A stretch of DNA of 33,814 nt from NCBI GenBank assembly GCA_009698845.1, contig WLPI01000007.1:1-33814 (forward strand), read 5' to 3'. The DNA is from Actinomycetota bacterium. GTDB lineage: Bacteria > Actinomycetota > Actinomycetes > Nanopelagicales > Nanopelagicaceae. Position numbers and translations under genes: made by a program. How positions within the stretch are numbered: the first letter of the stretch is position 1; every line of letters starts with the position of its first letter. Positions 29,949 to 33,814 of the stretch are shown here, in pieces. The notes below the pieces were generated by a model. It saw only the letters and a program-made list of their open reading frames with translations, did no database searches and was not told the origin of the DNA.

Positions 29949-31937
29949 TTACACCTGAGTACGCTGAGAAATCGTCGCCAAAATTTCTGCAATCGCATCC
30001 GCTATTGGAACACCGTTCTTTTGTTCACCATTGCGATATCTAAATGAGACAGCTCCTGAATTCATATCTTCTTCGCCAGCAATAATCATGTAAGGAACTT
30101 TTTGCATTTGCGCATTTCGCACCTTCTTCTGCATGCGATCATCTGATGAATCAAGTTCAGCGCGAATTCCTGCAGCCTTCATCTTCTTTATCGCACCGCT
30201 GAGATAGTCGGCGAAAGCGTCTGCTACCGGAATACCCACTACCTGCACAGGTGCAAGCCATGGAGGAAATGCGCCCGAATAGTGCTCTGTAAGAACACCG
30301 AAGAATCGCTCGATCGAACCAAAGAGAGCGCGGTGAATCATCACTGGTCTCTGTCGACTTCCATCTGCTGCTGCAAACTCGAGTTCAAAACGTTGCGGCA
30401 ATTGGAAATCTACTTGGATAGTAGACATCTGCCATGTGCGCCCAATTGCATCCTTTGCTTGCACAGAAATCTTAGGACCGTAAAACGCAGCGCCACCTTC
30501 ATCAAGAACAGTCTCTAAACCTTGTGCAAGTGCGGCCTTACGTAAAGCTTCTGTCGCCTCTTCCCAATCAGAATCCTCTCCTACAGATTTCTCTGGGTTT
30601 CTAGTTGAAAGTTCGAGATAGAAATCCTGTAAACCATAATCACGCAAAAGATTGAGAACGAATGTCAATAATGAATCAAGCTCAGCAGGCATCTGCTCTT
30701 TGGTGCAGTAAATATGGGCGTCATCTTGTGTGAAGCCACGAGCACGAGTGATTCCGTGCAATACGCCAGATTTCTCATAACGGTAAACAGTTCCGAATTC
30801 AAATAGTCGCAAAGGAAGTTCGCGGTATGAGCGTTGGCGTGATTGAAAGATCAAGTTGTGAAATGGGCAGTTCATTGGCTTCATGTAGTACTGCTGCCCC
30901 GCACGTCTTACAGTCCCATCAGCATGAAGCTCTTCATCCAAAATCATCGGCGGATACATGCCTTCTGAATACCAATCGAGGTGGCCAGATTTTTGGAAAA
31001 GAGCGGCTTTAGTTAAATGTGGAGAATAGACAAAATCATAGTTTTCTTCTTCATGACGCTTACGTGAATAATCTTCCATCGCTCTGCGAATAATTCCGCC
31101 CTTTGGGTGAAACACTGCAAGACCAGAACCAATTTCTTCTGGGAATGAAAACAAATCTAATTCTTGCCCAAGTCGACGGTGATCTCGCTTCTCGGCCTCA
31201 GCCAAAAGTTCTAAGTACGCGTTAAGTTCATCTTGCGATGGCCAAGCCGTTCCATAAATTCGCTGCAACATTGGATTCTTCTCTGACCCACGCCAATACG
31301 CCGCGGCGCTTCTCATCAACTTAAATGCTGGAATGTGTTTTGTTGAAGGTAGGTGCGGTCCGCGGCAAAGATCAGACCAAACTGGCTGACCATCTCTTCC
31401 CAGGTTGTCATAAATCGTTAGTTCGGTGCCGCCAACTTCAACACTAGTTTCATCGGTGCCACCACCTTTGATGCCGATAAGTTCACATTTGTATGGCTCG
31501 TGAGCAAGCTCCTTAAGGGCATCCGCTTCAGTTGTTACGCGGCGTTTAAATCTCTGACCATCTTTAACAATTTTGCGCATCGCGCTTTCAATTTTCTCAA
31601 GGTCATCAGGATTAAAAGGAATCTGCGGGTCGAAGTCATAGTAAAAACCATCAGTGATAGGTGGTCCGATGCCAAGCCGAGTCTCTGCGAAAATTTGCTG
31701 TACCGCTTGCGCCATCACGTGAGCTGTCGAATGTCGAAGAACGGATAATCCCTCAGGAGAAGAGATTGATATTCCCTCAACAACATCGCCGTCAGCGAGA
31801 TCCGTCCAGAGATCTCTTAGCGCCCCATTAATTTTGCAGACAACAATCTCTTTATCTTCGGTGAATATCTGCGTGGGTCTCTGATCCGCTTCAACAGAGC
31901 GTTGGGTGCCATTTACGGTCACGTTGATCAGAGACAT
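29949..31937 (-). CDS. thrS: Threonyl-tRNA synthetase
   Basis: TGS N-terminus; [17 protein letters not shown] editing domain; [75 protein letters not shown]. Confidence 0.99.
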   Translation of the reverse strand: MSLINVTVNGTQRSVEADQRPTQIFTEDKEIVVCKINGALRDLWTDLADGDVVEGISISSPEGLSVLRHSTAHVMAQAVQQIFAETRLGIGPPITDGFYYDFDPQIPFNPDDLEKIESAMRKIVKDGQRFKRRVTTEADALKELAHEPYKCELIGIKGGGTDETSVEVGGTELTIYDNLGRDGQPVWSDLCRGPHLPSTKHIPAFKLMRSAAAYWRGSEKNPMLQRIYGTAWPSQDELNAYLELLAEAEKRDHRRLGQELDLFSFPEEIGSGLAVFHPKGGIIRRAMEDYSRKRHEEENYDFVYSPHLTKAALFQKSGHLDWYSEGMYPPMILDEELHADGTVRRAGQQYYMKPMNCPFHNLIFQSRQRSYRELPLRLFEFGTVYRYEKSGVLHGITRARGFTQDDAHIYCTKEQMPAELDSLLTFVLNLLRDYGLQDFYLELSTRNPEKSVGEDSDWEEATEALRKAALAQGLETVLDEGGAAFYGPKISVQAKDAIGRTWQMSTIQVDFQLPQRFELEFAAADGSRQRPVMIHRALFGSIERFFGVLTEHYSGAFPPWLAPVQVVGIPVADAFADYLSGAIKKMKAAGIRAELDSSDDRMQKKVRNAQMQKVPYMIIAGEEDMNSGAVSFRYRNGEQKNGVPIADAIAEILATISQRTQV

Positions 31938-31942
31938 GGTGG

Positions 31943-32662
31943 TTAGCCTACCGAAACAGGTTGCGAGGACGCGTTAATTCGCGCTTGAAGATCCAGTGAT
32001 GATTCACCTATTTTCACTTTCATATCCCCAATATGCGAAACCGGCTGCGCTATCCGAAGACTCGAGAGCAAGAACGCTGACTCAATATCCGGGATTTCGG
32101 AAATATGAATCGGCCTGACCTTCACTGAACATTCTTCGATAGCGATTGCCCGAACTACCCCTGGAAGAAGTCCAGCAGTTATAGGAGGAGTAATCCAATC
32201 GCCATCAATAAGGAAAAGTAAATTCGCCACTGCAGATTCTGTAATCTCATTCTTAGAATTGAAGAGAATCGAATCATCGAATCCTTCATCTCGAGCCGCT
32301 TCAAGAATAGAAAATCTAGAGCTGTAAGGAAATTGTTTGTGTTGCGAACCAATAACCGTCTCGCTGAAGAAATTAACTCGAGCAGGTTCAGTCCGTTCTT
32401 GGTACTCCTCGTGGGTTACGGAGAATACATTGTTACCAAAGCAGATGCGGAGCTTTCCTATCGCATATGGATTCTTGGAAAGTTCATCAATGATTTGCTT
32501 TCGAATCATCTCTTCGCCTGGAATCGAAATACCTAACTGTCTGGCTGAATCCGCAGCCCGGCGCATATGCCGATTCAGAGATACAAGTTTTCCATCGACT
32601 GATTTAATGGTTTCAAAAATGCCAGAAGTTCGAGGGAATCCATATTTATCTAACTCAAGCAT
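31943..32662 (-). CDS. pabC: Class IV aminotransferase, likely 4-amino-4-deoxychorismate lyase
   Basis: [37 protein letters not shown]...[36 protein letters not shown]; directly downstream of pabB. Confidence 0.8.
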   Translation of the reverse strand: MLELDKYGFPRTSGIFETIKSVDGKLVSLNRHMRRAADSARQLGISIPGEEMIRKQIIDELSKNPYAIGKLRICFGNNVFSVTHEEYQERTEPARVNFFSETVIGSQHKQFPYSSRFSILEAARDEGFDDSILFNSKNEITESAVANLLFLIDGDWITPPITAGLLPGVVRAIAIEECSVKVRPIHISEIPDIESAFLLSSLRIAQPVSHIGDMKVKIGESSLDLQARINASSQPVSVG

Positions 32663-32664
32663 TT

Positions 32665-33663
32665 CTATAACGCTCCCCCGGCTATGGAGATAAGTTTACG
32701 AGCTTTCAGTTGCGTCTCTCTCCATTCTGAAAGTGGATCACTACCCCATGTGATTCCTGCTCCAGTCCCAAAGCGAAGAACTCCATCATCAACTTTCCAA
32801 AAAGTTCGAATCCCCACTGCAATTTCGGCTTGATCTCCGTGCACCCAACCCAGTGCACCGCAATAGATTCCTCGTGGCTGCTTCTCGTTGCGCGAAATGG
32901 TTTTCAGGGCTGCACTCTTTGGCGCACCGGATACAGAACCCGCAGGTGAAATTGCCTGCAAGATCTCTCGCCATGAAATCCCGCTCTTTAATTCACCTTC
33001 AATATCTGACACTAAATGAGTAAGACCTGGATGCCTCTCGCTTCTAAAAAGATCAGTAACCTCGATAGTTCCATGTTTACAGATTTGCCCTAAATCATTT
33101 CTCATCAAATCAACAATCATTAGATTTTCGGCCTTGTCCTTCTCGCCAAATTCAGCGTCACTTTCCCGCATCGTGCCTTTAATAGGAGAGGTAAGAACTC
33201 TTCTGCTCTTAAGGCTGATAAGTCTCTCTGGTGACGCCGATGCAATTTCTAACCCTGGTATCCGCAAATACTGAGCAAAAGGAGCGGGATTCTCGCGCAG
33301 TAGTTTTGAAAACAGCCCCTCGAGCGATTGGCCTGTGTCAGCAAGTTCATTAAACAATTCATAACACGCATTTACTTGATAGACAGAACCGTCAGCGATT
33401 TCAGATCTAATGGATTCTACGTATTGCAGATAAGTGCTTTCATCGCTTGTTGATTTCCAAGGAGTTTCTAAGCTCGACCAGTCAGAAGACGCAAACTCTG
33501 ATTCTGAAAGTTCTGAAAAGCGAGCAAAGGTCATCTCTCCTTCAAAGGAAACTGCTACTGCCCAAAATTGGCCGTCATCTAAAACTGCTGGGTCATGACT
33601 GATCTGCTCGAGATGAGTTGCCAATCGACCACCCATCCAGAAGTAATCCTTATGACCTGACAT
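32665..33663 (-). CDS. pabB: Chorismate-binding enzyme, likely aminodeoxychorismate synthase component I
   Basis: IPGLEIASASPERLISLKSRRVLTSPIKGTMRESDAEFGEKDKAENLMIVDLMRNDLGQICKHGTIEV...HLVSDIEGEL...ISPAGSVSGAPKSAALKTI...RGIYCGALGWV...IAVGIRTF...GAGITWGSDP. Start set to MSGHKDYFWMGG because the longer ORF reads antisense through the tRNA. Confidence 0.88.
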   Translation of the reverse strand: MSGHKDYFWMGGRLATHLEQISHDPAVLDDGQFWAVAVSFEGEMTFARFSELSESEFASSDWSSLETPWKSTSDESTYLQYVESIRSEIADGSVYQVNACYELFNELADTGQSLEGLFSKLLRENPAPFAQYLRIPGLEIASASPERLISLKSRRVLTSPIKGTMRESDAEFGEKDKAENLMIVDLMRNDLGQICKHGTIEVTDLFRSERHPGLTHLVSDIEGELKSGISWREILQAISPAGSVSGAPKSAALKTISRNEKQPRGIYCGALGWVHGDQAEIAVGIRTFWKVDDGVLRFGTGAGITWGSDPLSEWRETQLKARKLISIAGGAL

Positions 33664-33684
33664 TTGGCCAAGGCTACGCACACT

Positions 33685-33714
33685 TTGGCACTTACGCCCT
33701 TGCTGCGATAGATT
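33685..33714 (+). promoter_or_regulatory. Predicted promoter for tRNA-Gly
   Basis: TTGGCA (33685-33690), 18-nt spacer, TAGATT (33709-33714); 17 nt upstream of the tRNA 5' end. Confidence 0.4.
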
Positions 33715-33730
33715 TGCCCCTGCACAAAAT

Positions 33731-33803
33731 GCGGACGTAGCGCAGCTGGTAGCGCGGAACCTTGCCAAGGTTCAGGTCGCGGGTTCGAACCCCGTCGTCC
33801 GCT
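33731..33803 (+). tRNA. tRNA-Gly(GCC)
   Basis: Acceptor GCGGACG/CGTCCGC; D-arm GCGC-AGCTGGTA-GCGC; anticodon arm GAACC-TTGCCAA-GGTTC with anticodon GCC; T-arm GCGGG-TTCGAAC-CCCGT (one G-T pair); discriminator T; CCA not encoded. Confidence 0.97.
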
Positions 33804-33814
33804 CGGATTAACCG

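Noticed and set aside
31938-31942. T-box or other leader regulation upstream of thrS and other aminoacyl-tRNA synthetase genes
   Set aside because: Only 5 nt separate thrS from the upstream gene; alaS, aspS and hisS also lack leader-sized gaps.
1-33814. CRISPR arrays, transposons/integrases, phage genes, toxin-antitoxin or biosynthetic clusters
   Set aside because: No direct-repeat arrays, transposase/recombinase ORFs or accessory islands seen; gene content is syntenic core genome.

Overview
The window is a compact, housekeeping-rich chromosomal segment of a low-GC actinobacterium. Gene order matches the classic actinobacterial neighbourhoods: aro–efp–nusB, aspS–alaS–ruvX–mltG, ruvCAB–secDF–rel–hisS, and thrS–HIT–pgsA–acyltransferase–pimA–pdxST. 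A freshwater acI/Nanopelagicales-type streamlined genome is my inference from the gene order, small intergenic gaps and composition; it is not proven. Almost all genes lie on the minus strand. The exceptions are a DUF349 protein, a small protein at 28843..29439, and a tRNA-Gly(GCC) at the right edge. I see no mobile elements, CRISPR arrays, prophage or biosynthetic cluster. The most interesting object is the 198-aa plus-strand protein at 28843..29439. By eye it aligns with the G domain of the actinobacterial EF-G-like paralogue (EF-G2/FusA2 type), but it has lost the P-loop (G1), switch I/G2, the G3 DTPG box and a proper G4, and it lacks domains II–V entirely. It appears to be an intact, stand-alone pseudo-GTPase wedged between pgsA and a HIT-family gene. 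Secondary observations: a one-residue-longer spacing in the PgsA CDP-alcohol phosphotransferase signature, a perfect 13-nt operator-like palindrome upstream of DUF349, genes absent from otherwise conserved operons (yajC, apt, pepQ), and several start-site corrections.
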